A stretch of 64,000 bases of DNA from Chrysaora quinquecirrha (lineage: Eukaryota > Cnidaria > Scyphozoa > Semaeostomeae > Pelagiidae): the NCBI GenBank assembly GCA_014526335.1, contig JACTAT010000013.1:5028182-5092181 (forward strand), written 5' to 3'. Numbering within the stretch: position 1 is the stretch's first letter; every line of letters starts with the position of its first letter. The translations under genes and the position numbers were made by a program. The notes below the pieces were generated by a model. That model searched no databases. It was not told the DNA's origin and saw only the letters and a list, made by a program, of their open reading frames with translations. Shown here one piece after another: positions 1 to 13,130 of the stretch.

Positions 1-56
1 AAGCGGGTTTTCTTGTTTCGACGGTTTCGACCTTCCCCACCAGACGAATTCAATGG

Positions 57-182
57 AAGGGCAATTCACTCTTTGGAATCTCGTACACCCCAGCTGGAAT
101 CTCTATTGTTTTTGTAGCTACATAAGAACCGTTTTTTTTCAATAGGAATCTCGTAAGCTTTCGAGAGGTGAAATGCCCCCTT
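57..182 (+). mobile_element. Short TIR element (MITE), copy A
   Basis: An approximately 126-bp element whose ends are inverted repeats of the form GGGCAATTCACTC and GAGGTGAAATGCCC. Two related copies lie at 18648-18780 (same orientation) and 21161-21294 (opposite orientation). It has no coding capacity. The copies share short internal blocks such as AATCTCGTA and CTATTG. Confidence 0.6.
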
Positions 183-1911
183 CAATTTTACCAGCGAAGC
201 AACACTTTTCTAAGCTAACCTAAACTATTTACTCACCCCACCCAAACCTCCCTCAACAGCAAAAAAGAGCAACAATTATTTTCCCATATTCGGAAAAATT
301 TCGTTTCGAGGAGATACAATTAATAAACTTGAGTAAAAACAGCTAGGATCCTGTTGACTTATCACAGGGCTACATATCACAAATGAGCATAAAATATTTC
401 CATTGAAATTTTTAAGAGTAAATAATTTGACTACAAAATAGCCAATACTGTATAGCAAAGCAACGTATGCAAACATTTTTATATGAAATATTATAAAAAC
501 ATAATCTAGTTTATGAATACATATTACACAGGTGATGGTGTGAAAAGTAGCCAATCTTCTCAAACGGATTGGGCTTAAATTTAATACAACCTCTTGACAT
601 ACCGTAGCTATATCCTCGAATAAGCATCCTCCGTCGAATAAATGCCCCCCCCATTAAATGCCCCATTTGGATTGTGCTGCTGATCAGGTCCTGGCAACCC
701 TTTAACAGTGTTTGTGCAAGCTCTTGGTGGGATGAATCAAGAGACATCTTTTGTCAGTTGCTGCAAAACTTGCTTTTCGCAAGACCGTTAGATTATTCAT
801 CAATTTTGAAATAATTGCTCACCTTTGAGACGCACATAAGAACCTACGTTTTTGTACACAGCATGTTAGGCATATTAAGGTTCTTAAGTAATGAGGTGTA
901 TATACCATAATCAGGGTGGAGGTTCTCAAACGAGGGTCTTAAGCAATTGCAAGGAAAAAAAAAGCATGGTTCAAGATTTAAATTCAGGCCCTGCTTCTCA
1001 ATGTTCCGAATGCAATGTTTTGGAGTCCATGAAAGAGTTGTATCTAAACCCTAGTAAGTGATTTGAGTCACCTTAATTGAGAACCTCTTTGGATATTAGG
1101 CTAAAGTGGTTCTTACTTATGGGGTAGAAAATACATAATTCGGTATAATTCCAGGCTGCAGGTTCTTAATAAATGAAGGTTCTTAAGCGAGGGTTTTTCT
1201 GTAAGCACCCCAGACGCTTAACAGAGAAAATGCTAGGCTAAAACAATCCTACCCTACTTGCTATGCTAAGACAGTCCTACCTACAAGGTTGTCCAAACTT
1301 AAAATCAGCACTACTACAACCATCAACCATCAAGTAACCAGCTATCTCCGACTTGATTTGATTTGATTTGATTTTTCAAACCTTGCATTGGAAGTGCTTT
1401 CAAGTGCTACACTTCAGATAACTTGTCACCTAAGAAAAATAGAAAGTCTTAGGTAATAAAGACTAAAGAAAATAAAATATTGAAAAGCTAGGTTATGGGA
1501 AATGGAAACGGACTGGACTTGGCATATTCGAGATTCTTGGTTTCTCGTAAAGAGTTTCTTATGATAGTAGCTATACACGCGATGTATTATAGGAACCTAG
1601 CTTAAGGTCTAATTCTTAAAGTTCCAAATTTTTGGACCTCTTTTGAAACAATTATAGTTCCGAAAGTTTTCTTTAAAGTTCCTTACTTTTTACTGCAAAT
1701 TAAGTGTCATGGCTATTAAAGAGAGACTTGTATGTGTGCAAAGCTGGAACTTCTCAGTGAAACATTTGATATAGCTATGCGTAACATGCAGTTTGTATCA
1801 TTTTCGACTGCAAATGGATGGAACAAGCTTTCTAATTCTTGATTGTCTGCAGTGGTATAAATATTCAACACTGCAAAGTTCTTCAGTGACTTTCTTTTGT
1901 AGTAGTATAAG
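183..1911. other. Gene-poor stretch, no gene supported
   Basis: AT-rich non-coding sequence downstream of the LIM-domain gene. It holds a short GATTTGATTT run near 1350-1370 and several copies of the word GGTTCTTA around 890-1190, suggesting a degraded repeat. A 78-codon open frame at 511-747 (minus) is preceded almost at once by an in-frame stop and is not called. The last coding exon of the LIM gene might lie here, but I could not recognise it. Confidence 0.4.
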
Positions 1912-1991
1912 TTATTTAAATTTCGGGCCTTCTTGGTTCCTTATAAAGTGGTTCCTTAGAAAAGAGCGTGTATATAGTATAGCAAACTCAC

Positions 1992-4900
1992 CATTAGTCG
2001 AGTAACAACTGCCACAATGAAGTCTTTCATATATAACTCGAACTTTCACCTTCCCCGTTCCCTTCGCAGCAACCAAACGTACCCCACATACAACACAGTT
2101 GAAGCAAAGATTATGCCAGTAAATATCTTTTCCAATAACACTCATTGCTTGAGATTCACGGATAAGACTACTGCAACCAACGCAACGAATACGCTGATGA
2201 ATTTCTATCCACACTCGTCGTACATCGTAAAGCTTTTCTCGAAAATACTCGCCAGCCATTTCGTCATCGGAGAAACATCCACGAGGACTTGGAATGTCGA
2301 TATTCGTTCTGCGATCAAATACGTCGTCGTCGTCAGAAAACCAGCCGATTGGCGTCACGTGGTTGACAGGTTTTTCTCTCATTGGCGAATCGTGTTTCGC
2401 ATTTCTAATTGGCTGATCAAAAGTTGAATCAACCTGATCTGGTTTCCGTTTAGCAATTTCGTTATTATTTACGGATCTATCCCGTTTCAGATTCGAAGAC
2501 GACGATGAACTCGCTCTCGAGTATCTAACGGCGACAGAAGTAACATGATAAGTTCGCATTTTTCCGTCGCATTGTTCTGAAAAAACCCGCTCGCTTTGTA
2601 AATGATCCAGACCCGACTGATTCTCGGGGAAGGTTTCTCTGTTTGTTCTGATGCTTTCGCCATTTGAATTAGTCTTCTGATCTCGGTCACTGTGTTGCCT
2701 TCTTGAATTGTACGAGTCTTTCCCAGAGCTGTTAGCTTCAGAATATGAATGGTGAGAACGATGATCGGGATCGCTAGTACGATGTTTTCGTTGACGAGAA
2801 TCATGATCAAATGACCAATAATCTTTTTCCTGAGGCCGAGAATTTGGGCTTAAGTGGCGAGACTCGTGACTGGAGCGTCGGGATCCACGGTCAGACGAAC
2901 GAGAACCAGATTCGGATTCATGAGATCTCTGGCGATTAAGGTATTTACCACGACTATTCCTTTCCTTTTCAAAACTTGGCCTTTCTTCGTTGCTGCCATT
3001 AGCATGTTCAGCTGATGCGGCTTTCTGACGAGCAGGGGGTTGTCGATTAATCATAGCTTCTTTAGCAGGGCCTAAATTGCGATGGAGATTGCTCGATGTT
3101 ACGTCAGAATAACGAGCTTTCGCAGGTTCGCCTGTCGTGTGATTTGGAGGTGGATAAGAATATCGTTTATGATTGCTTTTAGAATTCTCGTTATACGAAA
3201 AGTCTTCTCATCAAACGAATGTTGCTTCAAGTATATTTTCCTCTTTGTCTCACTTGACGGAGGATTATTTCCTTCCTTTCTAGAACTACCATCTCCATAG
3301 TTATCTCTTTTACTCTCTTTTTGCATTTTTACCAACATCGCCAACCGTTCCGCTTCTTCAGCTAAATAATTCTCTTCAGCCAATCGCATTTTTTCAATCT
3401 CATTTTCGTCTCTCTTTGCTCGGGCAGTCTTCGGTGATTTTCGTTTTTCGTGCTCTTCTCGTAGCTCTGCGATACGTTTCTCTTTTTCCGTATCATAAAC
3501 ACGCGAAATATCCCTGTATTTCTTCTCTTGTGACTCTCTCCATCTTTTTAATTCTACTTGCCTGTTCCAAAACTGTTCCTCTTCTTTGATAAGATCAATG
3601 AGTTCTTCTGACAATCCAAGGGCCTTTGCCATTCCATGATTCTCTCCTGACAGTATATCTTCCAGAAACTCACTTTTACTGTTCGTAGATGTTCTACGAT
3701 CCCTTAGATTCTCTCTAACATCTCGATAATAACTGGAAGTACTTTCCTTTCTGTTTACATCTTTAACTGTTTTTGGTTCTTCGCTTTCCTGTGGTTGCCT
3801 AACTTGACGTTTATCATTTCTTGATGAGTTCTCGTGCTCCGGTCTTTCATGATGTGAGTTTATCGTTATTTTTGCACTGGCGATGCTTTTCTCTGCGTAA
3901 AAATGTGATAAATTAAAAAATAAAACTTAACTGCGATCATAATATGAAAAGGGGATGCCGGAAGAGGGGGCAGCCCAGTTTTGAGATCCTGCCCCCATTA
4001 GCCTAGAACTAGCTCCGGCATAACAGCAAATAGGCTTTATATACTTAAGTGATAAGGTAAGTCTCCTTAAGACTTAAAGTCTGTAACTAAACCCTTCTTT
4101 ATGGAAAACCTGTCTTCAGCTCTTCAAGAAGCTACCAACCGATTTTTCAAATATAACAAAGTTTGCATACGTTGATTTTGTCGGAAACAACTTTTCGACG
4201 GTTAGGCAAATTTCTGTAATGAAATATTTCATCGTGTGATTGAAGAAGCTAGAGTCCCGTCGCCTTGAGTGGAACGATTCGCATTTTTCTGATTTCTGAC
4301 TGAGCAAAGTTAAATTTAAATTTCAAAGAGTTTGGGTTTAATAATTTAAGAAAAACCCGCGAAAATATTTTGCTGACGCCATTTCTTGTTTCTTCACCAA
4401 TTTTTGATGTTTAGATTATTGCCGATAATTTGTTATAATATTTTGAAAGTTAGCAGTTTGAAATGAAATGCAAGTACCTTCGGAATATCTTGTCTTCATT
4501 TTTTTTACTCTAACTTTCATGATCATTTTTTCTGTCTCTGGGTTAATTTCAACAAAACAAAACTCCTCAACATGTTCCTTCTCCATTCAAAAGTAAACTT
4601 TTGAAGAAAGTTTACAGATTTCGTGCGCAGTTTTCATTCCGGAGGTTATTTACCAGACGCTATGTGACCGGCCTATTTTCGTGTTGAGTGGAACGACTGC
4701 CTTCCGCACTAGTTCCAATAGAGAAAGCAACCGATGCTGCGATGCTACGAACGATTTTACTTACTTCTGCGCAGGCGATTCAGGTAAATTTCTATCGTTC
4801 CACTCATGGCGAACGGCCTAAATTTTTATCGATAAAGTAGTGCGTAGTTATAACATTCTTGTGGAGAGACGAAAGAACTGATTGAAGTGGAATTACATGC

Positions 4901-7900
4901 GAATACAGATAATGCCATAAGGAACATATCTATGATAAGTTTTTTTCTTATTATTGCGTGAAAGGACGGTAAAATATTATTTATCCTAAAAACGTTCCAC
5001 TCAAGGCGACGGGACTCTAGATCGCAAACGAGTACTGAAACACCTTATCAACTTCAAGTAGCGCATTGTATTCTAGAAGGCCTTAGCCAAAGAACCAAAC
5101 ATTGTTAAACATTTAAATGTTGTTGAACTATTTCAAAACATTATGAAAGAAATCTAGCTTATTTGAGCGTGTCAAGCAATGTTTTTGCGGTGGCCAAAAG
5201 ACACGACAACCTAGATGAACAACTAACGAATCTTTTAGGTTATTTGGGTTATTTACCTGAGGCCTTTGAATTGACCTTGACGATAGGTTTTTCGTAGTAC
5301 TTTGATTGACAGTTTCTTTGGTAGAAGGCCTGGACGCCACAGTTATCGTCATGCTTTGCGATTTCGCTCGGTTTAGAGACTGAGATTTTGCGACTGGCTT
5401 TTCTCCATGTGGTGCTGAGTTGGAAACGAGATTTCTTGAATCTGATTCAGTCTTTCTTGGTTCTCTTTTAATCAGTACGGATTCAACATTGTACACTGTA
5501 GAAAAAAATTCAAGATATAAGAAAAATCTGTGATCTTGTAAAACAAAAGGTTATAAGTTAAAGGTTAAAGGTTACAGGTTAGGGACCCTTCTTCGGCAAC
5601 GACGTGGAGAGGCAAGATCAGTAGTATCAGAAGTTTCTGAACGAAATATTAGATGCTCCTACCACAGGGACAGGTCTACAGCCAACCTGCCACGTTGGCT
5701 TCGTACATCGGTACCCAAACTACTGAGATATGTGCCCGCGGGCTGTCCATAAAGTCCTTGATTCCTGATGTACCATTCACTGACTTTCCCTACTTATCCA
5801 TACATACAGGGGGACCATTGAAGCCAACCAACGCTAGGCATACGCTGGTCCCCGAGTAATGAAATCTAACTGAGACCTTAGGCAGTTTCGGAGAAGCATA
5901 CAGCAGAATTTTAATCTTAACAGGCCCGTTAAGAACCCGGGCTCCAGGCCTTTTAAATCCTACCGACGGTACTGTGCATAAGGGTTGGGCTTGTCGAAGA
6001 GCTTGTCGCGATAAAACTTTGTGTACTGATAAGGCACCCACAGGCAACCATTCCCTAGGAAGGAGCAATTTACTAGCATCTTCGATGGTCCTAACGTGAA
6101 CGAATAATACAGTGGAAACTGTTTGGAGAAGTAGAGGGTGTATTTCTGCTGCTCACTTTCAATCTTTGGTGGGAGGACTCTTTTCGTTGTATTGAATAAG
6201 ATTTTTCAATCTGAAATTTTTATTCAAATAATCGCAATTCCTACATACCATTATCAATAGCATGTACTTTATCTTTCACGGGCAGCGGTGCGGATTTTCT
6301 ACTTTCGTTCTTGGCCTCGACTGATTCCCGTTTTAGAGGCTGAACCCAAGCTTTCGGGGTGTTATTTTCTGGTCTCTTAGTAGGTACAGCAGCTTTAACG
6401 CTTTCACTTGGAGTATTCCGCTTTGAACTAGTAGCAACGATGTTCATTTTCTTCATTTTTGGGCGCATGTCAGCGACTCTGTCGACCGATTCTGATTTAG
6501 CGCGCGGCCATTTACCGCGCAGCTCAGGATTCACGGTGTTTATTCGATGGTTTTCTTCAGAACGTGATCTTTCCATGATGCCAGGTTTCCTCTGCGAAAG
6601 ATCAAGCAAAAGATTATAAATAAGAATGGGGTAAATGAAATAGGGAATATGTGAGATGCAAGAGCCTTTGGGGCTTTTCAATAGACCTTTTCGACGAAAG
6701 GCCGCTGGGATTGAAATTTTTCAGCACTGCAAGATATCGAGTTATCGATGCCAAAATCGTATAAAGAATCTAAAACTTAGTCTAGATGCAAATCTTAACT
6801 GTCCTAGCGACCGTGATTCTGATTTTATGAGCCTTCGGAATTCCCGATCTATAGAATCGAGGCTTTGACCATGAAAAATGACTCCGAGTGAAACAAGTCA
6901 ACCCGACTGGTAAAATCCCTTAAAAGCCCTTATAAAATCGTGACCTTTGAATCGCTCATAAAATCAATACTACGAGTGCTAGGACAGTAAAACTTTGCAA
7001 CTAGACTAAATTTTGGCTGCATAATAAGAATGTGGTGTCGAAAACTCTGCATCTCGAAATTGTGAAAAATTTCCATAGTCGTCGCCGTTGGTCGAAAAGG
7101 TCTATTGTTCAATACGCTAGAATTATCGCAAAATGGGCTACTTCTTCAGCCAGAATTTCCCTCCCATATGGGTTTGTTTACCGCGTTGGTAGCAGGATTG
7201 AACAGTACACATGGGTGGGTTTGGGTGGCTTGGAAAGCAAGGGTCGCAGGTCTAGTATTTTTAACCATAAAGTACCACCATGGATGTCAAAGTTAGAATC
7301 GATTGTATTTCAGAAGATACCATGTGCTTAATATTTTAACGGTTATAATCCCCATGCGCACTCAAAAAAGGATCTTTTAACTAAGTTAGCAATTTAGTGT
7401 TGTGTCTTTGCGATGCGTCGCCAATGTATTAATGCGTATGACATTGCCGAGACAGTGCGCTTTGTCAGATCGACGACTTAAGCTTCTGATGCTAACGCAG
7501 TTTTTTTTGCCATTCAAGCTTAATATATAGAGACTTGTAAACTTTAAGTGAAAAAAAATATATTAAACGAGACAGAGAATTTTTTGAATTCAATAGCAAA
7601 ACTAAAGTTATTAAGTTCCAGTTAACATGGGTCAAACTCCAAACCGTGTCTAGGCAAGTACGTTACTTGATTGACTGTGGGTCAACTGTTCAAAGGCAGT
7701 CAAAAGGGCGGAGTTAGAGATTTAACCAGTTGGAAAAACTCTTCAGTGCTTTTTATTCAGTATGACCTTTTGTGTTAAAACTCGAAAATACAAGGAGGGC
7801 ACTTAACGGAAAAATTGAGTTCTGGGTCACCTTACATTAAGCTTAAGTACACTTTGAGCACCGTTAGCAAACAGTACTCTAGAGTGTCCACATGCTTTCA

Positions 7901-10900
7901 GTAATAGACTTTTTACCACAATTTAACAATTAAATTGATAAATGGAAGCACTTTATTTCATTTATAGCCCATCTGTGATAAATTTATTAATCATCAGACA
8001 ACATGCAACCACTGATGCTCAAATCCTCGTTACTTATGCTTTCATAGAATATACAGGGTGGCCCAATAACCCAAAAAGGACCCCTAACTAAATTATTTAT
8101 AAATAATTTATTCTTAAGTTGGAATTTCATGAAATTAATACTACATGATATTCAACTCAAGTGAGATATATCGTGTAAATATCATGATGATATGGGTTAG
8201 TATCTCTGAATAAATTGACTTTAAAACTTTACAATCCAAAAACGTACTGTAACAAAATATTCAACTTTATACCCTTACGTAATCCTTACGCAACAAAACA
8301 GAAAAATCAATAACTCATTCTTTCAGTCAAATGATATTCAAAATGTCCTCAATCCTGCTCAAAACACTTCACTAATATGACTGACCATGCATTAATGGTA
8401 GTGACAATTTTACTCTGGGATAATGATTCTCCTTCACGCACGATTGCAGTGCAGTACGCAATGATGGAATATAAACAGCTGGTTTTTGGACATCATGAAT
8501 ATAATGTCCCATTGCGCCGAGATGGAAGCTCTTATCACCAACATATTTCTACACGATAGAGCACTTGACTTGAATATTACCTGGTATGAATTTGATAAAA
8601 TTCCTCCTTGAGAAAATTTATTCAGAAGTTATTTACCAAAGGGGGTCCCTTTTTTTGGGCCACCCTGTATAGCCAGTGTATTTCACAAACCATATGTTCT
8701 GCTGTTCTTTTATACAGTTTAAACGAAAAAACGTTTGCAAACATTGCACGAGGGTATGGTTACATTTTTTGGTGTTTAAAATGTAACCCTATATATTCTT
8801 TTGTTCTAGGATTTTTTGTATTTCATTTTGGATTTTGATGTCAGTTGGATCAGCTACTGTACACACTTTTTTTTATAAGAATACAGTCTATAAGAATATC
8901 CAGGCTCAAAATTGCCAAAGAACAATGGAAATTTAAGAATAACAATGGAAAAGTTCGAGCCTCGGCAAAAATGAGGATATTCTTATAAAAAAAAAGTGTG
9001 TATAGTTGAAAGGTTTCTCTCCACAAGCAGTTCCATAGACAAGAGGACCAGGGTGGTCAATAATCGCCAAAATAGGTTTTGTATATAGGCAAAATCTGAT
9101 GTAACTGTGTTGCAGGGTACGACTTGCTTATTTTTTTGTTTTAATTCACGCCCTGTTTTCATGAGCCACGCCCTTTTGCCCCTCCATCGTTTGATGTCAT
9201 GCTACGTCACTGTGAACAAGGTGAACTGGGAAACATGTTTGTTTTATCCAAATAAGGTCCTGAGCTAATAACTTACTTTTGGGACCTGGCATGAAGTGAA
9301 GTTTTCACTTGATTGCTCTACAGCATTTGAGCTGAAGAGTCGACGATTACACGTAATGAGACCTATAGTCATAATAAAAAAGTCCGAAATTCGGCCATTA
9401 TAGCTACGGCAAGAAAACTCGCGGCAACACCAGTCATATTGCAGTATTCATTTTGCGAACTTTTGATTGGGATAATTGAAAATCCCTTTGCTCAGAGAAA
9501 GCCCATAAAACATCTAGCCAATCACTGCACAGCATAGAACTGAATGATGAATTTTTATCACTTTGCGTCAGAATTAGCCACGTGCGAACGCAAATTTCGG
9601 ATGAGTTGTGCTTGATTGTTTATCATGAGCCGTCGTTTGAGCAGTCTGAGCGACTAGCAATTCAACTCAACATCGAAACTGCAACTCGTGTAATAAGTCT
9701 ACTTGGTATGCTATTTTCACTTACCCCATCTTGCAGATTGGCCCCATTGGCCATTTTCTCGAATCTTTTTTGCCTTTCTCGAACATCTACTCTGCTCAAC
9801 CTCAACTCCTCTGCACCCAGTTTCTTTCTCTTCGCAATTTCTCCATCAATGCTGGTTCTCTTAGGGTCAATTCGTACAGACAGGTTCATCTTTTCACTGT
9901 CAGCTGCTGTGACTTTCATTGCAGAGCTTTTAAATCTCGACTGCACCTATGATAGAAAAGACTCTAGTTGAAGTGTTGGTTGGCAAACAGAAAACAATAA
10001 CTGAGCATAATCATATTTAAACCTTTAAAAGTCTAGTTTTACATCCCTTCAAACGTCCACTAAAACGTCATTCTAAACATCCAGTTAGAAATTGTTTTAA
10101 ACGTTTCTTTCGCTAAACTTCTATCGTTTTAGATCTAGTTAATATGGTGTAAAGATCACTTTCCCAATCTTGTTAAACACTCAAACACATGTTAAACAAT
10201 CTTTTCTAAACGAAGTTTCAAGAATCTAATAAGAGATATCGTACGAAAATCTAGGGAAATATCGAAATCAACACCTTGTTTGAAACCCTAAAGAAGCGAT
10301 TAGTTTTAATGTAAGAAATAACGTAGTTACTATCTACTTCCTGTATGCTAACAAACAAATGCAATGCAACTCGTTTGACCAAATTCTTCTTAATCAAGCC
10401 CTCATGCAATAAGCCTTAGACTAACCTTGCTAGTCAGCAGATGCTTTACGAATAACTGCGATTTCCATAAGACATAACTGAAAGAAGTGAAATTGCACCC
10501 TACCTTACTTGCATGCACACTGCAAAACACTTATAAATATATCGCGTGAGTTTGCACCTATATAGCAGAAGCGATGAATCAAATAAGAGGTGCAATGAAG
10601 AAACCACCGCAAACCATTCTCTGGTTTTTGGGAAGTTCTTCTTGATTGATATTCGACAGGCAAAATGTTCTGTTATGAAAAGGAGAGCAGGTGGCGGGAA
10701 AGATTCTTTCTCAGAAATATTTAAACACTCATTAAGTAGCGCAAAGCTAAGAAAATAACAAAGATAACAAGTGCCTATGGGGCTAACTGGTCAGTAAAGA
10801 TAACGTTAAGTTGGATATATATTTTACTTATTGCACGTTAATGGTTGAAAACACTTCCTTACTGAAGGTAACCTGTAGACTTGCACTCTTTTGTTGTTAG

Positions 10901-13130
10901 AGCCAGTAAATAGAAACCGAGGCTGCATGTTCAAAACTTTCCGCCTATTTTCATGCTGTTCTCTATCTGTTCCTAATGCTTGAGCTCTTTTATCAAAGGG
11001 CACAATTTTCAGTAAACTGTTCTTGGAGGCACCCCGTCTGTGAAAGACAACTAGCCAACTACTGTAACTTAGTTGATTACTAAGTTACAGTAGTTGGCTA
11101 GCCAACTACTGTAACTTAGCCAGCCAATTGCTAGTCAATTGCTGTCAAGACTTAACTATTCAACCAACCAACTAATGAAATAACCAACTAACCATCTAAC
11201 AAACTAACAAAATATTTAACCAGCAAACTAACCAAATAATCAAGTAACCAGTTAAACAATTAGTAATCAACTAAGTAATCAACTAATCAAATAACCAACA
11301 AACCAGGTAAGCATTAACAAAGGTACCAATTAATCAACTAACCGAGTAACCGACTAACGGAATAACCAGCCAACCAATAATAAAACTAATGACATAGATC
11401 TACGCTTCTTGTTTTAAGTTCTTAATTTGCTTGCTGTTTTTTACAACGTTTGGTTGTCTTAATTCGATATTCAGTTCAATTTTCTTTACAATTATGCGAA
11501 GCCAATTTCAATTTGTTCTTAGCTTTTCTTAATTAGGCCAAAATGGTCTTTTTATCTTTTTATAAAATTGTAAAATTGTAAAAAAAGAATGTAATACATT
11601 TTGCCCCACTTCGAGAACAGCAACACCACCCTCTAACAACCACAACAACATCAGTAACAGTAGTGACACAGCGGATTAAACCCACCGTGGCTGACGCTGG
11701 CCAAAGTAACAACTTCAAATTAGCGACTTCTATTGCACGAGTTTTTAAGATAACGTTACAAATAACGTAACCATACAAAGAGGCTTTGTATAGAATTGGT
11801 TTTAAGGGTTCAGACGATGGTTTGGAGGGTTAAACCCTGGTAACAGTATCACATGTTGTGGGTTTATTCATATGTCATGCATTGGTTTGTCAAGATCTTC
11901 ACACTGAATCTAGCACAACTACATCTAGATTAACATGCAAGGCCCTTAGGTGTTGGCTTGGGAATCAGGAGACGTCTTCCGCTCAAGAAGTTCCGCTATA
12001 TCAATCTTTTAGGCCAAAATGATTCACAGTGGCGTCTCTATTAACGGACATCACTCAACAACGGACACCTCGAAACAACGGACGAATATTTTTGCATCGA
12101 AATTGGTATCTTAGCTAAAAACTCAATGCAACGGACAGCACTCAACAACGGACAATGAAATTGGTCCCACGAGTGTCTGTTACATAGAGTTTCCACTGTA
12201 CCTCAAATTATACAATTTTTTTGTTTTGAATTAAGGTTTCGCCGCCACATCCTAGAAGCGATTACTTTAGTAATGAAAAATTGCCTTCGAGAAAAGTACA
12301 AACCACTTAAATTAAGTAAGAATAAGAATGACACTAAGTAAGAAGCTTGTAGTGCACATACCATATTAACCTCTAACGATTCTGTTCTCCAAAGGAAGAG
12401 AGGTTAACCTAAAAGTACGAAACAAATGTATGTTCATATGCATATGCATGTTCAAACATCCGTGCTTCAGAGTTATAATAATACCACGATAAATAAGGAG
12501 AGTACTAAGGAAAATGATGACAAGCATTTGGACAAGATATAACACAAGGCATCAAAGCTTCGTGTACCACTGAATGGCTGCTGCCATGTCTGCCATAGTC
12601 GTGTATAGTGAGCGTTTCAATAGCCCAGGGCAAAATGGGGACTACTTCGTTACTTAGAAAGCCAACCCCATATCCGGAACGTAAACTTTATTTTGAAATA
12701 AAAGAATAAACGGTAGCTACAGTTAATCAAAGTTGAATAAAAGGTACGATGCAAGGTGCACTCATATTCGAAATAAATGGCGCTAGTTCTAGTACAAAGG
12801 ATAATGTATTCAGGAGTTGACTTCGGCACTTGACCTTACACAATTTCAAAGGTGTTAGTTTTAAAATAATAAGAATCAAGATTGATACCATACATTAAGA
12901 CTACTCAATCAACTACGAAACAAAACGTTTTGGAGTAAGAGTTTAACTTACAGCGTTGCAGACAAGTTGGGCGTTCACATACTCCGAAATACATGAAAAA
13001 TTGAAAAGATAATACTTTAACGCAAAAACCAGTAACTTTTATATTTACCTTTAAAATTAACGTGGCTCTGTAAACTTCTGATACGCTTGCGTTGTACAGA
13101 CCCAAATGTCCTTTTTCTTGCTCTTTTCCA
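1992..13130 (-). CDS. LIM-domain protein, LIMCH1/LMO7-like (3' part)
   Basis: Five exons are supported: 13049-13130, 9725-9946, 6249-6591, 5257-5495 and 1992-3890, joined by consensus splice sites with compatible phases for the middle three. The product is a long charged, Ser/Arg-rich protein. A helical, Glu/Lys/Arg-rich stretch beginning MAKALGLSEELIDL (3632 downward) looks like a coiled coil. A single LIM domain closes the protein, with all eight zinc ligands (CxxC, 19 residues, HxxC, CxxC, about 20 residues, CxxC) at about 2000-2200. One C-terminal LIM after a long basic/coiled region is the layout of LIMCH1 and LMO7, which link actomyosin and junctions. I did not find the N-terminal calponin-homology exons, so paralogue identity is not fixed. 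The 82-nt exon at 13049-13130 (start WKRARKRTF) is the least certain. The donor at 1986-1991 implies a short further exon below 1992; reading through would stop at 1912. The frame breaks near 3204-3253. Confidence 0.65.
4249..5020. mobile_element. Non-autonomous DNA transposon with 28-bp perfect TIRs
   Basis: Positions 4249-4276 and 4993-5020 are perfect inverted repeats of 28 bp, beginning CTAGAGTCCCGTCGCC. Further copies of the subterminal word GAGTGGAACG occur inside, near 4690 and 4795. There is no transposase frame. It sits in the LIM-gene intron between exons 3890 and 5257. The outermost CTAG is palindromic, so the target duplication could be TA or CTAG. Confidence 0.8.
5560..6240. other. 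Intronic island that looks more GC-rich than its surroundings, origin unknown
   Basis: This stretch between LIM-gene exons has a visibly higher GC content than its surroundings and carries overlapping open frames on both strands (5653-5859 plus, 5790-6068 minus). I recognise no domain. It may be a fragment of a retroelement or a transferred sequence. Confidence 0.3.
6682..7104. mobile_element. Long imperfect palindromic element
   Basis: The left arm (6682-6860) and right arm (6935-7104) are diverged reverse complements; the outer 14 bp are TAGACCTTTTCGAC and its exact complement. A related single arm lies at 63815-64000. The pattern fits a foldback element or two inverted insertions of one repeat. 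It lies in the LIM-gene intron between exons 6591 and 9725. Confidence 0.6.
8054..8667. mobile_element. Mariner-like MITE (CAGGGTGGCCC termini), copy 1
   Basis: A 614-bp element with inverted ends CAGGGTGGCCCAA and TTGGGCCACCCTG flanked by TA, the target site typical of Tc1/mariner elements. The interior is AT-rich and has no transposase. A second copy of the same family is at 30566-31126. Confidence 0.8.
8862..9000. mobile_element. TA-flanked MITE (CACACTTTTTT termini), copy 1
   Basis: A 139-bp element with inverted termini CACACTTTTTTTTATAAGAA / TTCTTATAAAAAAAAAGTGTG flanked by TA on both sides. It is the reverse-complement counterpart of 14593-14734, with nearly identical internal sequence. 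Confidence 0.8.
11051..11119. repeat. Perfect 22-bp hairpin plus a third direct copy
   Basis: Arm 11051-11072 and its exact reverse complement 11080-11101 are separated by the 7-nt loop TTGATTA. A third direct copy of about 19 bp of the arm follows at 11101-11119. The arm begins CTAGCCAACTACTGTAAC. Confidence 0.85.
11160..11390. repeat. Degenerate CTAACCA/CTAACAA tract
   Basis: An irregular array of words such as CTAACCA, CTAACAA and AATCAACTAA. It resembles a decayed version of the clean CTAA array at 34012-34650. Confidence 0.6.

Larger units (their letters stand above)
9947..13048. other. LIM-gene intron or intergenic space, no coding exon recognised
   Basis: Between LIM-gene exons I see only AT-rich sequence, the 11051-11119 hairpin, a degenerate CTAACCA tract (about 11160-11390) and a GGACA-rich repeat near 12030-12200 (motif AACAACGGAC repeated). 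I found no convincing splice-flanked open frame. Confidence 0.35.

Noticed and set aside
511..747. Minus-strand open frame with a plausible acceptor just upstream
   Set aside because: An in-frame TGA lies a few codons after the acceptor and only a non-conserved ATG follows; the downstream part resembles common repeat sequence. No homology recognised.
2017..2427. 136-codon plus-strand open frame
   Set aside because: Antisense to the LIM-domain exon, where the minus-strand frame carries the conserved zinc ligands.
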